From Nocardia vinacea NBRC 16497 (GTDB lineage Bacteria; Actinomycetota; Actinomycetes; Mycobacteriales; Mycobacteriaceae): DNA of 47,774 bases. The stretch covers positions 1-47,774 of the forward strand of contig NZ_BAGN01000018.1 in assembly GCF_000308835.1 (NCBI RefSeq), written 5' to 3'. A model generated the notes under the pieces. It had not been told where the DNA came from. It did not search any database and saw only the letters and a program-made list of their open reading frames with translations. Both the position numbers and the translations under genes were made by a program. Each line of letters starts with the position of its first letter. The first letter of the stretch is position 1. This document shows positions 28,154 to 39,195 of this stretch, piece by piece.

Positions 28154-29722
28154 GTGAGCAACCCGAACACGCCTTCATCCGGTCGCTCCGCGGGTTCGGT
28201 TCCTGCGGGGCAAGCCAACCGTCCCGCGCCCGCCGCGGACGATGTTCCGGAGCAGATGCGGATTCGGCGCGAGAAGCGCGAGCGGTTGATCGCCGATGGT
28301 GGTGATGCCTATCCGGTGGTGGTGCCGCGCACACATACTCTCGGCGAAATTCGGGCCGCCTATCCGGAGCTCGAGCCGGACACCCAGACCGGTCTGCAGG
28401 CCGGTGTCGTCGGGCGCGTCATTTTCCTGCGTAATACCGGCAAGCTGTGTTTCGCGACGCTGCAGGAGGGCGACGGCACCAAACTGCAGGCGATGATCAG
28501 CCTCAACGGTGTCGGAGCCGACGCACTGGCGGCCTGGAAGGCCGATGTAGACCTCGGAGACTTCGTATTCGTGCACGGTGAGGTCATCTCCTCCCGGACC
28601 GGTGAATTGAGCGTAATGGCCGATTCCTGGGCCATGTCGGCCAAGGCCCTGCGGCCGCTGCCGGTGGCGCACAAGGAGATGAACGAGGAGTCGCGGGTTC
28701 GGCAGCGCTATGTCGATCTGATCGTGCGCCCGGAGGCCAGGGAAATGGCCAGGACCAGGGTTGCGGTGGTGCGCGCGCTGCGCAATGCGCTCGAGCGCCG
28801 CGGCTTCCTCGAGGTGGAGACGCCGATGCTGCAGACGCTGCACGGCGGTGCGGCGGCGCGACCGTTCGTCACCCATTCCAACGCCCTCGATATCGATCTC
28901 TACCTGCGAATTGCGCCCGAACTGTTCCTCAAGCGCTGCGTGGTGGGCGGCCTGGAACAGGTCTTCGAGATCAACCGGAACTTCCGGAACGAGGGGTCGG
29001 ACTCCACGCATTCCCCAGAGTTCGCAATGTTGGAAACCTATGAGGCATACGGCACCTACGATGACTCCGCACGGATGATTCGAGAATTGGTGCAGGAAGT
29101 TGCCGAGGAGGTCTTCGGCACGCAGGTGGTAACCCTTGCAGATGGCACCGAATACGATCTCCGCGGGGAGTGGGCGACGGTCGAGATGTACCCCTCGCTG
29201 TCGGACGCACTGGGTGTATCGGTGACTCCGGAAACCTCGATCGAGGAATTATTTGCGCTCGCTGATCGGGTCGGACTCGAAATTCCCGAGGACAAGGGCT
29301 ATGGCCACGGCAAACTTGTCGAAGAACTGTGGGAGCATCAGTACGGCGACAAGCTCTACGCCCCGACTTTCGTGCGTGACTTCCCCGTCGAGACATCACC
29401 GCTGACCAGACAGCATCGCAGCAAGCCCGGAGTTACCGAGAAGTGGGACCTCTATGTGCGCGGCTTCGAGTTGGCAACTGGCTATTCGGAGTTGGTCGAT
29501 CCGGTGATCCAGCGCGAGCGGTTCGTGGATCAAGCGCGGCTTGCCGCACAAGGTGATGACGAGGCGATGGCACTCGACGAGGACTTCCTCGCGGCGATGG
29601 AGCACGGCATGCCTCCGACAACGGGTACGGGTATGGGAATCGATCGCTTGTTGATGGCACTCACGGGATTGGGAATCCGGGAAACGATACTGTTCCCAAT
29701 TGTGCGTCCAGTCACTCGCTGA
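28154..29722 (+). CDS. lysS: lysyl-tRNA synthetase, class II
   Basis: 522 aa. Charges tRNA-Lys. An N-terminal OB-fold anticodon domain (about 60-160; [20 protein letters not shown]) is followed by the class II catalytic domain. Motif 2 is [24 protein letters not shown] near 275-293 and motif 3 is [13 protein letters not shown] near 488-500. GTG start at 28154 is taken because a -10 box lies 8 nt before it. The 5' two thirds use very GC-rich codons, while from about 29000 to the stop ATT, ATA, ACA, CCA and GGA codons are frequent, which suggests a recombinant 3' part. Confidence 0.95.
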   Translation: MSNPNTPSSGRSAGSVPAGQANRPAPAADDVPEQMRIRREKRERLIADGGDAYPVVVPRTHTLGEIRAAYPELEPDTQTGLQAGVVGRVIFLRNTGKLCFATLQEGDGTKLQAMISLNGVGADALAAWKADVDLGDFVFVHGEVISSRTGELSVMADSWAMSAKALRPLPVAHKEMNEESRVRQRYVDLIVRPEAREMARTRVAVVRALRNALERRGFLEVETPMLQTLHGGAAARPFVTHSNALDIDLYLRIAPELFLKRCVVGGLEQVFEINRNFRNEGSDSTHSPEFAMLETYEAYGTYDDSARMIRELVQEVAEEVFGTQVVTLADGTEYDLRGEWATVEMYPSLSDALGVSVTPETSIEELFALADRVGLEIPEDKGYGHGKLVEELWEHQYGDKLYAPTFVRDFPVETSPLTRQHRSKPGVTEKWDLYVRGFELATGYSELVDPVIQRERFVDQARLAAQGDDEAMALDEDFLAAMEHGMPPTTGTGMGIDRLLMALTGLGIRETILFPIVRPVTR

Positions 29723-29837
29723 CGATCGGATTGCATAGTTCGGCCCTCGTCTTGGAATTTTTCGAATTCGGGGTATTCTTGCCTCGGGTAATCGGCCTAG
29801 TATGCGGGTCGCACGATTTCGAGAGGACGTTCATCTC

Positions 29838-30197
29838 ATGGCAAAGAAGGTCACCGTTAGCCTGATCGACGATGTCGATGGTGAGTCCATCGCGGACGAG
29901 ACCATTGAGTTTGCGATCGACGGTGTGTCGTACGAGATCGACCTGTCGTCGGCAAATGCGGCGAAGCTGCGCGACGGCTTGGAAGAGTGGGTTTCGAGTG
30001 CTCGGCGGGTGAGTGGTCGGCGGCGGGTCAAGGCTGCGGTCGCTGCTCCCGGAGCTGCAAAGAGCCGGGTCTCGATCGATCGTGAACAAAGCGCTGCAAT
30101 TCGCGAGTGGGCGCGCCGGAATGGACACAAGGTGTCCGCGCGGGGTCGTATCTCGGCCGACATCACCGATGCGTACAACAAGGCCGCGAAGGGCTGA
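29838..30197 (+). CDS. lsr2: nucleoid-associated xenogeneic silencer Lsr2
   Basis: 119 aa. H-NS-like protein of mycolic-acid actinomycetes that bridges and silences AT-rich DNA. The N-terminal dimerisation domain starts at [15 protein letters not shown]. The C-terminal DNA-binding domain contains [19 protein letters not shown] with the RGR AT-hook-like residues. The ATG at 29838 follows GAGAGGA at 29821-29827; an in-frame start at 29802 is not homologous. Follows lysS, as in mycobacteria. A strong terminator follows the stop. Confidence 0.97.
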   Translation: MAKKVTVSLIDDVDGESIADETIEFAIDGVSYEIDLSSANAAKLRDGLEEWVSSARRVSGRRRVKAAVAAPGAAKSRVSIDREQSAAIREWARRNGHKVSARGRISADITDAYNKAAKG

Positions 30198-30216
30198 GTT
30201 CTTATTTATTTGGGCT

Positions 30217-30250
30217 GCCGCCCGGGCGAATCGTGCGACGCCCGGGCGGC
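30217..30250 (+). terminator. terminator of lsr2
   Basis: GCCGCCCGGGCG (30217-30228) pairs perfectly with CGCCCGGGCGGC (30239-30250) across a 10-nt loop, 20 bp after the lsr2 stop. A mixed T-rich run (CTCGTTTGTGAT) follows. Confidence 0.85.
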
Positions 30251-30385
30251 GGCTCGTTTGTGATAGGCCTTCGATATGAGGAAGGTTCGGAGTCGACTCG
30301 ATCTTGCTCGCGGTACCAGGACGCGGCACCATGGAACTGTGCGAAGAGCGTCACTGGCGGTATGGAGAGATGAGGTATCGGCGCA

Positions 30386-31009
30386 GTGACTGGTTTCGTC
30401 GGATCGCTATTGCGATTCACTGATGACTCGGGTCGGCAGCAGGAGTTCATGCTCACCCCGGACCAGCAGCGCGTTACCATCGGGCGTTCCCCGCAGGCCG
30501 ATCTGGCGCTGCGCTGGGACGCGGAGGTTTCGCGGCTGCATGCGGCGGTCGAATATCTCGGCGCGCACTGGACGATCGTCGATGACGGCCTGTCCCGCAA
30601 CGGCACCTTCGTCAACGGGGAGCGACTCGTCGGGCGGCGGCGGCTGATGGCGGGCGATCGGATCCGGGTCGGTACCTCGCTGGTCTCGTTCCATGATTTC
30701 GGTGGCGTTGTCGATGATGCGACGCGGACCTCGACCGGCGCTATTCCCACGCTGCGCTCACTGACCGATACCCAGCGCGCGGTGCTGGTCGCACTGTGCC
30801 GTCCATATAAGAACGGTGCGGGTTTCGCGACTCCGGCTTCGAATCAACAGATCGCCGAGGAATTGTTCCTCAGCGTCGATGCGATCAAGACACATCTGCG
30901 GGCACTGTTCGCCAAGTTCGGTGTGGAAAATCTGCCGCAGAATCAGAAAAGAGTCCGACTGGCCGGTTTGGCCATGCAAAGTGGGTTGATCTCCGACCGA
31001 GACTTGTGA
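30386..31009 (+). CDS. FHA-domain protein with C-terminal helix-turn-helix-like module
   Basis: 207 aa. Residues about 5-105 form an FHA domain that binds phosphothreonine: ITIGR-type strand (VTIGRSPQADLAL), SRLHA and NGTFVNG are visible. The C-terminal part (about 120-195; LTDTQRAVLVALCRPY, ASNQQIAEELFLSVDAIKTHLRALFAKFG) looks like a LuxR-like winged helix. A possible link to the Ser/Thr kinase at 4239-6806 is only conjecture. GTG start at 30386. Confidence 0.88.
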   Translation: MTGFVGSLLRFTDDSGRQQEFMLTPDQQRVTIGRSPQADLALRWDAEVSRLHAAVEYLGAHWTIVDDGLSRNGTFVNGERLVGRRRLMAGDRIRVGTSLVSFHDFGGVVDDATRTSTGAIPTLRSLTDTQRAVLVALCRPYKNGAGFATPASNQQIAEELFLSVDAIKTHLRALFAKFGVENLPQNQKRVRLAGLAMQSGLISDRDL

Positions 31010-31145
31010 CGCGAGCGAGCGTGGACTCTCGCTTAGGTGGCCGAGCGCTTGAACCATGGATGGTCGCGACGGTTGTCGGTGTACTTGAAACATCGCCGGA
31101 CCGAGTAAATCGGACCAGGTCCGGGTATCGAGGTAGGAGAAATTC

Positions 31146-31814
31146 ATGTTCGCGCTACGACTCGCCGCGCTGGTGGCGGCCACCCTCGCAACCGGCTTGA
31201 TCGCGGGCGTTTTCTACGCTTATGCGACATCGGTGATGCCCGCGCTGAACCGCACCGACGATCGCGCGATGATCGATGTGATGCAGAAGATCAATGTGGT
31301 CATCATCAACCCGTGGTTCATGCTCGGATTCCTCGGCACCGTCGGCTTCACCTTTCTCGCGGCGGCGCTGCACCTCGGCAAGGAACACCGCACCACCTTG
31401 ATCTGGCTCGGTGTGGCCTTGGCACTCAATGTGATCGCCTTCGCGATCACCTCCGGATTGAATGTTCCACTCAACGACCAACTCGCGGCGGCAGGGGACC
31501 CGGCCCAGATCGGTGACCTGGCAAAGGTGCGCGCCGATTTCGAATCCGCTTGGGTCCGTTGGAATATCCTCCGCGCAATCCTGCACACACTGGCCTTCTT
31601 GGTGCTGACCGGGGCGCTGTTCGTGGCGGGCATCCAACACGGCCGCACGCAGGCCGCGGGTGCGATTGGCACGCAGCAGGTTTCGCAGTCTCGGCCGATG
31701 CCGAGTGTCGGTCCGCAAACCGCCGGTCAGCCGTACCGCGCGCCGATCATGGCTCAGCAGTACGGATTCGGACAGTCTGGTTCGCAGTCGACGGGTGCGC
31801 ATTCCCTGGCCTAG
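31146..31814 (+). CDS. DUF1772 (anthrone-oxygenase-like) membrane protein
   Basis: 222 aa with four membrane helices (about 5-28, 56-77, 83-103, 140-163). The DUF1772 pattern FYAYATSVMPALNRTDDRAMIDVMQKIN is clear. A Gln/Ser/Gly-rich C-terminal tail of ~50 residues is not conserved. The exact reaction is unknown; family members include anthrone oxygenases. ATG at 31146 follows GGTAGGAGAA. Confidence 0.88.
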   Translation: MFALRLAALVAATLATGLIAGVFYAYATSVMPALNRTDDRAMIDVMQKINVVIINPWFMLGFLGTVGFTFLAAALHLGKEHRTTLIWLGVALALNVIAFAITSGLNVPLNDQLAAAGDPAQIGDLAKVRADFESAWVRWNILRAILHTLAFLVLTGALFVAGIQHGRTQAAGAIGTQQVSQSRPMPSVGPQTAGQPYRAPIMAQQYGFGQSGSQSTGAHSLA

Positions 31815-31856
31815 AGTCGGCCCGCGCCCCGACCGTAATACCGCTGGCTTTCTCTG

Positions 31857-31903
31857 CCGCTGTCGGCGGGTCGATCACTGATCGACCCGCCGACAGCGGT
31901 TTT
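31857..31903 (+). terminator. rho-independent terminator after the DUF1772 gene
   Basis: 19-bp perfect stem (CCGCTGTCGGCGGGTCGAT at 31857-31875 with its complement at 31881-31899), 5-nt loop, then TTTT. It lies 43 bp past the stop codon. Confidence 0.95.
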
Positions 31904-32072
31904 GGTGTACGAACTCCGAATCCAATAGGGCAGCGGCCGTTCTCGCGGATAAGTACGCCGAATTTCGTCATCCTGGTGGCTGCTGTGGGCGGGGTGGGCA
32001 GGAATGCCGCCGCACCGGCTGAAACTGCCTTACGGCCGATCTGCGGGCCGAAAACGGTGCCGCCGTCATTCG

Positions 32073-32183
32073 ACCGAACTGATCGGCCTCGACCTCGCAC
32101 CGGCGGTGCTATCGGACGTCGCCTTGATCCGCACGGTACTGATGCCCGCGGCCGGGCGAATGATGAGCGAATGGAACTGGTGA
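32073..32183 (+). pseudogene. C-terminal remnant of an MMPL-type membrane transporter gene
   Basis: In the frame ending at TGA 32181-32183 the last residues read DVALIRTVLMPAAG and then SEWNW. This resembles the final membrane segment of MMPL proteins (D.-(V/I)RT.L(V/M)PA....-WNW). No start and no upstream MMPL sequence exist, so only the last ~30 codons survive. Confidence 0.5.
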
Positions 32184-32204
32184 GCATCCACCCCGCTGTG
32201 GAAG

Positions 32205-32369
32205 CCGCACGCGCGCATCGAGATCCGCGAGCGCCAGCCCGCACGGCAGGCCCGTCGTCATGGTCGCGGGCAGTGGCAGCAGGTGAATCTGCTTGCCCAC
32301 CAACATGGTCATCTGCTCGAGGAAAGCCGACCGGTCCCATGGGGAGGGCACACGCAACGTCACGGTCGA
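32205..32369 (-). pseudogene. internal fragment resembling an ImmA/IrrE-type metalloendopeptidase gene
   Basis: Minus-strand translation contains VTLRVPSPWDRSAFLEQM and KQIHLLPLPATMTTGLPCGL. This looks like the segment that precedes the HExxH site in actinobacterial ImmA/IrrE-related proteins. The HExxH part itself is missing and the sequence on both sides is unrelated, so this is a remnant facing the MMPL fragment. Confidence 0.45.
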
Positions 32370-32485
32370 AACGGTACCGGACTCATGCGCCTCGAAGTAT
32401 GGGCGGCGCAGCGGCTGGGGGCGGCGACAATTCGTGCCGAGACTTCGCTGAACTACCTCCATAGCGGCGATAAGTTGCGCTACGT

Positions 32486-32503
32486 TCTGGAACACGTTCC
32501 AGA
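32486..32503. promoter_or_regulatory. palindromic operator, KstR-like, upstream of the lipase gene
   Basis: TCTGGAACACGTTCCAGA: 8-bp perfect arms around 2 bp. The inner 14 bp fit TnnAACnnGTTnnA, the pattern reported for the sterol regulator KstR of mycolic-acid actinomycetes. It ends 14 bp before the lipase ATG, abutting the ribosome-binding site. Confidence 0.5.
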
Positions 32504-32517
32504 TTTTGGAGGTCTCC

Positions 32518-33456
32518 ATGCGGCGTGTTTCCGGGTCCGCGTTCGTTGTTGCCGTGCTGGCCGTGCTGTGGATTGGTGCGGGTGGTAGTGCGCAGGCCGA
32601 ATATCCGGTCGACTACAACTTCTTTGCCGGAATTCCGAATGAGCTGGTGAATCATGGTGGCTCGCTGCCGGGTTCGAATGATTGGGGGTGTCGACCCAGT
32701 GCGGCGCATCCGAATCCGGTGGTGCTCGCGCACGGTACGGGTGGTGGGGCGCAGACGAATTGGGGGTTGTACGCTCCGCTGCTCGCGAACGAAGGTTACT
32801 GCGTCTTCTCGCTGACCTACGGCGCCTACGATCTGCCGTGGCCGATCTCCGCGGTGGGCGGGATGCTGCCGATCGAGCAGAGTGCGGTGCAGTTCGGTGC
32901 GTTCGTGGATCGGGTGCTCGCGGCGACCGGGGCGAGCAGGGTGGATGTGGTCGGGCATTCGCAGGGCACGTTGATGCCGAACTACTACGCCAAGCGGCTC
33001 GGCGGTGCGGACAAGATCGATAAATATGTATCGATCGCACCGGCCTGGCGCGGTACCAATGCCGGCGGCGGGGCGGATGTGGCCGCATTCGCGGACCGGC
33101 TCGGCGCCGGGCCCTACTTCCAGGCGGCGGCGGGTTCGCTGTGCCAGGCCTGCACCGAGCTGTTGCGCGATTCGGCGTTCCTGCGGGATCTCAACAGCGA
33201 CGGCGTCTACGTTCCCGGCATCACCTACACCAACATCATGGCCGGCCTCGACGAGATCGTCGTCCCCTACGACTCGGGCTTCGTGCCCGGGCCGAACGCG
33301 ACGAGTATCGTCGTCCAGGACGGCTGCGCGACCGACTTCTCCGAACATCTGGCAATCGCGGGCAGTCCCCGCACCGCCCGCTTCGTGCTCAACGCCCTCG
33401 ATCCGGCGCATGCACGTGAGGTGCCGTGTGAGTTCGTCCCGCCGTTCACCGGGTAA
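32518..33456 (+). CDS. secreted triacylglycerol lipase / esterase (alpha/beta hydrolase)
   Basis: 312 aa. A signal peptide (about 1-27, ending GGSAQA) precedes a mature lipase. Nucleophile motif GHSQG (146-150, S148), a likely Asp in AGLDEIVVPY, and a His in DFSEHLAIAG form the triad. VVLAHGTGGG (69-77) supplies the oxyanion region. Several Cys pairs fit an exported, disulfide-bonded enzyme. The ATG at 32518 follows GGAGGT. The KstR-like palindrome suggests control with lipid or sterol genes. Confidence 0.92.
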   Translation: MRRVSGSAFVVAVLAVLWIGAGGSAQAEYPVDYNFFAGIPNELVNHGGSLPGSNDWGCRPSAAHPNPVVLAHGTGGGAQTNWGLYAPLLANEGYCVFSLTYGAYDLPWPISAVGGMLPIEQSAVQFGAFVDRVLAATGASRVDVVGHSQGTLMPNYYAKRLGGADKIDKYVSIAPAWRGTNAGGGADVAAFADRLGAGPYFQAAAGSLCQACTELLRDSAFLRDLNSDGVYVPGITYTNIMAGLDEIVVPYDSGFVPGPNATSIVVQDGCATDFSEHLAIAGSPRTARFVLNALDPAHAREVPCEFVPPFTG

Positions 33457-33483
33457 CACCACGCCTGGGAACGGTGACCGGCG

Positions 33484-33501
33484 ATTTCGCTGAGGGCAAA
33501 A
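33484..33501 (+). promoter_or_regulatory. candidate ClgR box upstream of clpC
   Basis: ATTTCGCTGAGGGCAAAA fits the actinobacterial ClgR consensus (CGC-N5-GCG with A/T flanks) except for one base (GCA for GCG). It lies about 200 bp before the clpC start. ClgR activates clp genes in related bacteria; its action here is inferred. Confidence 0.45.
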
Positions 33502-33704
33502 CCTGAGCGGAAACGTATCCCGCAACTAGCACGTTATGAGTGAATGACCGTGCTGTCGCCGGTCCCCAATAGGGTGGACTGGAGGCGGCGTAATCCCCTG
33601 CCAACTAGAGTGGAGGCCGGGGCCGCAACCCCCGGGCTTCATGGCAGGCTGACGCCACAGAAGCGTCGGACGCCAGAATGTCGGAGCAGGAGAGTGAGGG
33701 AGCG

Positions 33705-36266
<2,562 letters not shown>

Positions 36267-36283
36267 GTCGCAACGTGTGGAAG

Positions 36284-36319
36284 ATGCCGCCCACCGGATT
36301 TCCGGTGGGCGGCATTTTT
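36284..36319 (+). terminator. rho-independent terminator of clpC
   Basis: ATGCCGCCCACCGG (36284-36297) pairs perfectly with CCGGTGGGCGGCAT (36302-36315) across a 4-nt loop and is followed by TTTT. It lies 17 bp after the clpC stop. Confidence 0.96.
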
Positions 36320-36392
36320 CTGGAATTCGCACGCTCGAGCAGCGGCGTACCGTGGGGAGCGGTCATTCGGACAACTATCACGGGGGTGCTAG

Positions 36393-37040
36393 GTGACAAA
36401 TTCAGATCTGACATTGATCGCGGTTCTGCTGGATCGGTCGGGTTCCATGCAGGCGATCAAAACCGATACCGAGGGCGGCTTCGATGCCTACATCGAAGAA
36501 CAGCGCAAGGTGCCGAAGTCGACGTTGGTGACGCTGGCTCAGTTCGATACCGAATACGAACTGGTCTATGCGAATCGGCCGATCACCGAGGTGCCGCCGC
36601 TGAGCCTGCAGCCGCGCGGTGGAACCGCACTGTACGACGCGTTAGGGCGGCTGGTCACCGATGTCGGCACCGAACTCGCGGCCCGTCCCGAGCGCGAGCG
36701 GCCGGGCACGGTGATCGTCGTGGTGCTGACCGACGGGCACGAGAATTCCAGTCGGGAGTGGACGCATGCCGCGGTGCGGGCGTTGATCACCCAGCAGCAG
36801 GAGGTGTACTCCTGGGACTTCGTATTCCTCGGCGCGAATATGGATGCGGTGGCGGTCGGCTCCGAGCTGGGCTTCGATCCCCGTCGCTCGCTCACCTACG
36901 GCGCGACACCGGCGGGTGCGGCCGGAGTATTCGCCTCGGCGGCGGCGTATTCGGCGCGGCGCAGTATGGCCGCGCCCGGACAGGCTGTGGATGGTTTCAC
37001 CGATGCCGAACGGCGGGCGGCGAATCCGGACGGGCAGTAG
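36393..37040 (+). CDS. von Willebrand factor type A domain protein
   Basis: 215 aa, cytosolic, one VWA domain. The metal-ion-dependent adhesion site is intact: D14-R-S16-G-S18, T78 (GGTALYDA) and D114 (LTDGHEN). The C-terminal ~50 residues are Ala-rich. The binding partner is unknown. GTG start at 36393 just after GGGGGTGCTAG. A decayed partial copy of its centre lies directly downstream. Confidence 0.9.
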   Translation: MTNSDLTLIAVLLDRSGSMQAIKTDTEGGFDAYIEEQRKVPKSTLVTLAQFDTEYELVYANRPITEVPPLSLQPRGGTALYDALGRLVTDVGTELAARPERERPGTVIVVVLTDGHENSSREWTHAAVRALITQQQEVYSWDFVFLGANMDAVAVGSELGFDPRRSLTYGATPAGAAGVFASAAAYSARRSMAAPGQAVDGFTDAERRAANPDGQ

Positions 37041-37079
37041 TTTCGCAGGCCGGTGGTGGTGCCTGCCGCCACTGAGTCG

Positions 37080-37200
37080 CGCGGCGGAACCGCGCTCCAG
37101 GGATGGGGCCGCACCGAACTCGCTGCCGTTGCGATTACGAGCGACCGGGCACGCTGATTGTCGAGGTGCGCACCGACGGGCACGAGAGTTCCGGGGCTGA
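37080..37200 (+). pseudogene. decayed partial copy of the adjacent VWA gene
   Basis: CGCGGCGGAACCGCGCT, CACCGAACTCGC, CGACCGGGCACG and ACCGACGGGCACGAGA repeat, in the same order, strings of the VWA gene at about 36613-36745 (GGTAL, TEL, PGTVIV, TDGHEN). Deletions between the blocks break the frame, so no protein is expected. Confidence 0.75.
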
Positions 37201-37222
37201 TCGAGGGCCACATCGGCGCGAG

Positions 37223-37251
37223 GCCGCGGTCGCGAGGATTGCGACCGCGGC
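37223..37251. terminator. stem-loop between the VWA remnant and the convergent LLM gene
   Basis: GCCGCGGTCGC (37223-37233) pairs perfectly with GCGACCGCGGC (37241-37251), 7-nt loop. It can serve as a terminator for transcripts from both sides. Confidence 0.65.
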
Positions 37252-37294
37252 GTTGTAGCGGCGGGTTCATGTGCGCATCCGCGCCGCGGGACGG

Positions 37295-38101
37295 TTAGGC
37301 AGTGGGGTTCGTGAACCGGGCGAGGGCTGGGACGAAGGCTTGGGCCAATTCGCCGGGGACGATCAGTTCATCGATGCCGTACTTCTCCCTGCGGTATTCG
37401 AGCACCTCGGTGACGGTGGCCGGATCGCCGTCGAGCACGCCCGCCGAGCCGGCGGCGCGCAGTCCGTCCGCGGTGAGTCCGAGCCGCTTGCTCAACCAGA
37501 ACGGCAGTTCGTCACCGATGCCGACCAGTTGATGGGTGAAGCGCACATCGCGATCGGTGTTGTCCCGCACCACCCGTACCATTTCGGCGAGATCGGCCTC
37601 GGTGGCCTCAGGTCCGGCGGCCAGTAGCACTCGATCGGCGAAACCTGCTGCGACAGCGAGCATTCGAGGTCCATTCGCGGCGACGACGATCGGCGGCGCC
37701 GGATCGACCTGTTCGCGAACGGCATGCACGGTCGCGATGAGTAGCTCGCGGCGCTGGGCCGGCGAACCCCAAGGCATGCCGAGTCGTTCGGCCTCGGCGT
37801 TCGCATCGGGACGCCCCGACCCGATGCCGAGTTCGAATCGTCCATCCGAAAGCAGTTGCAGCGCAGCGGTTTCCCGCACCGTGACGGCGGGGTTGCGCAG
37901 GGGAGCGGCCAATACGTTCGGGCGCAGCCGGACCGTGGTGGTCACCGCCGCGGCGGCCGCGAGCGCCGGGAAGGGCGAAGGGGTGTTCAGTGTGTCCGGA
38001 AGCAGGATCGTCCGGTAGCCCTGCTGCTCGGCGCTCTGTGCCGCGCGGGCCCATTCGGCGCCGGAACGCGGTGTGATGACGATGCCGAAGGTCATGCTCA
38101 T
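37295..38101 (-). CDS. LLM-class (luciferase-like) flavin-dependent oxidoreductase
   Basis: 268 aa, TIM-barrel family using FMN or F420. Visible: MTFGIVITPR start, RTILLPDTLN, LAAPLRNPAVTVRETAALQLLSDGRFELGIGSGR and the C-terminal VIVPGELAQ-type end. The family is greatly expanded in actinomycetes; the substrate cannot be told. ATG at 38099-38101 follows GGGAGA on the minus strand; a second ATG is two codons further in. Confidence 0.9.
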   Translation of the reverse strand: MSMTFGIVITPRSGAEWARAAQSAEQQGYRTILLPDTLNTPSPFPALAAAAAVTTTVRLRPNVLAAPLRNPAVTVRETAALQLLSDGRFELGIGSGRPDANAEAERLGMPWGSPAQRRELLIATVHAVREQVDPAPPIVVAANGPRMLAVAAGFADRVLLAAGPEATEADLAEMVRVVRDNTDRDVRFTHQLVGIGDELPFWLSKRLGLTADGLRAAGSAGVLDGDPATVTEVLEYRREKYGIDELIVPGELAQAFVPALARFTNPTA

Positions 38102-38223
38102 GGTGTGGTCTCCCGTGATGCGAATGATGATTGGGTCGGTGTGCGGACGTGTGCCGGCGATATTCGTCGCGGTGCCCGCCGCCCATGGGGCCGATGCGGC
38201 GGGCACGGTCTTTGCCGAATGGC

Positions 38224-38511
38224 TCAAGTGGTGGGAGTTTCGCCACCGCGCGGTTTGCCGCCGCGTTCGCGCAGCACCGCCAGCCGACTCCGATATTGGT
38301 CCTCGGTGATCTCGCCGCGCGCGAATGCGGTACGCAGCGCGCCGATTCCGCTCTGGTGTCCCCAGAACCGCCGCCGCGCGAAGACGACGATGACGATGAA
38401 GGTGACCCAGAACAGCAGCGGAAAGATCCAGAAGAACGGCCAGGGATGCCACCCGCCGTCATAGTGATCGGCCAACAAGGTCATGGCTTCGGGTTGAGTG
38501 AAAATGTTCAT
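38224..38511 (-). CDS. small SHOCT-domain membrane protein
   Basis: 95 aa. One membrane helix (about 25-46, WPFFWIFPLLFWVTFIVIVV) is followed by a cytosolic C-terminal SHOCT motif (GALRTAFARGEITEDQYRSRLAVLRE, about 57-82). SHOCT tails are thought to mediate oligomerisation. ATG at 38509-38511. Confidence 0.85.
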   Translation of the reverse strand: MNIFTQPEAMTLLADHYDGGWHPWPFFWIFPLLFWVTFIVIVVFARRRFWGHQSGIGALRTAFARGEITEDQYRSRLAVLRERGGKPRGGETPTT

Positions 38512-38642
38512 GCCCCAACCCTGCGCCCGAGGCCCCCACCCGGACATCGGCCTGTCGACGATAGTCGCCCTACGCCTGTGCGCGTATACGGCCTCGCATA
38601 ACCACTGGGCTCCTCGCACACGGGGTGCGAGGAGCCGGGAAG

Positions 38643-39083
38643 TCAGGCGAGGGCGGCGTCGAGGGTGATGTTGTCCACCCCGGCGAGGGCCTTGCTGACC
38701 GGGCAGCCCGCCTTGGCGGCGGCCGCCGCGGCGGCGAAGCCGTCGGCGTCCAGGCCGGAGACCCGGCCACGGACGGTGAGTTTGATGGCGCTGATGCGGA
38801 AGCCGCCGTCCGGATCCGGGCCGAGGGTCACATCGGCGGTGACGTCCAGGCTCTCGGGCGTGCCGCCGGCATTGCCGATCTGGGCCGAGAGGGCCATGGC
38901 GAAGCAGGAGGAGTGCGCGGCGGCGATCAGTTCCTCGGGGCTGGTGGTGCCGTCGGCGTCGTCGGCGGCACGCTTGGGGAAGGAGACGTCGTACTTGCCG
39001 ACACCGGAACTGGCCAGCTCGACTTGGCCGGAGCCGTCCTGGAGGCCACCGGTCCAAGCGGTGCGCGCGGTACGTGTGGGCAT
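38643..39083 (-). CDS. OsmC-family peroxiredoxin
   Basis: 146 aa. Thiol peroxidase of organic hydroperoxides. The two catalytic cysteines are in HSSCFAMAL (about residue 61) and GCPVSKAL (about 127). SPEELIAAAH is the OsmC-type segment. ATG at 39081-39083 after AAAGGA on the minus strand. Confidence 0.94.
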   Translation of the reverse strand: MPTRTARTAWTGGLQDGSGQVELASSGVGKYDVSFPKRAADDADGTTSPEELIAAAHSSCFAMALSAQIGNAGGTPESLDVTADVTLGPDPDGGFRISAIKLTVRGRVSGLDADGFAAAAAAAKAGCPVSKALAGVDNITLDAALA

Positions 39084-39195
39084 CACGGTCCTTTCGAAGA
39101 TGTGTGAATCACAATTCGCAGTCGAACCTACCCCCGCCGCCCCGGCGACGCGTGCGAAGGCGGCAGCCGGAATCGAGTGCCGCAGCGGGTGACGG

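Larger units (their letters stand above)
31904..32485. other. gene-decay region between the DUF1772 and lipase genes
   Basis: Besides the two fragments listed (32073-32183 and 32205-32369) I find no intact gene in these ~580 bp. The long open frames here are caused by high GC content and lack family features and ribosome-binding sites. Confidence 0.5.

Noticed and set aside
31550..32464. 304-codon plus-strand frame after the DUF1772 gene
   Set aside because: It overlaps the DUF1772 gene out of frame and crosses a strong terminator, with no family features.
36844..37294. Coding frames between the VWA and LLM genes
   Set aside because: They cross the decayed VWA copy and show no intact domain or start signal.
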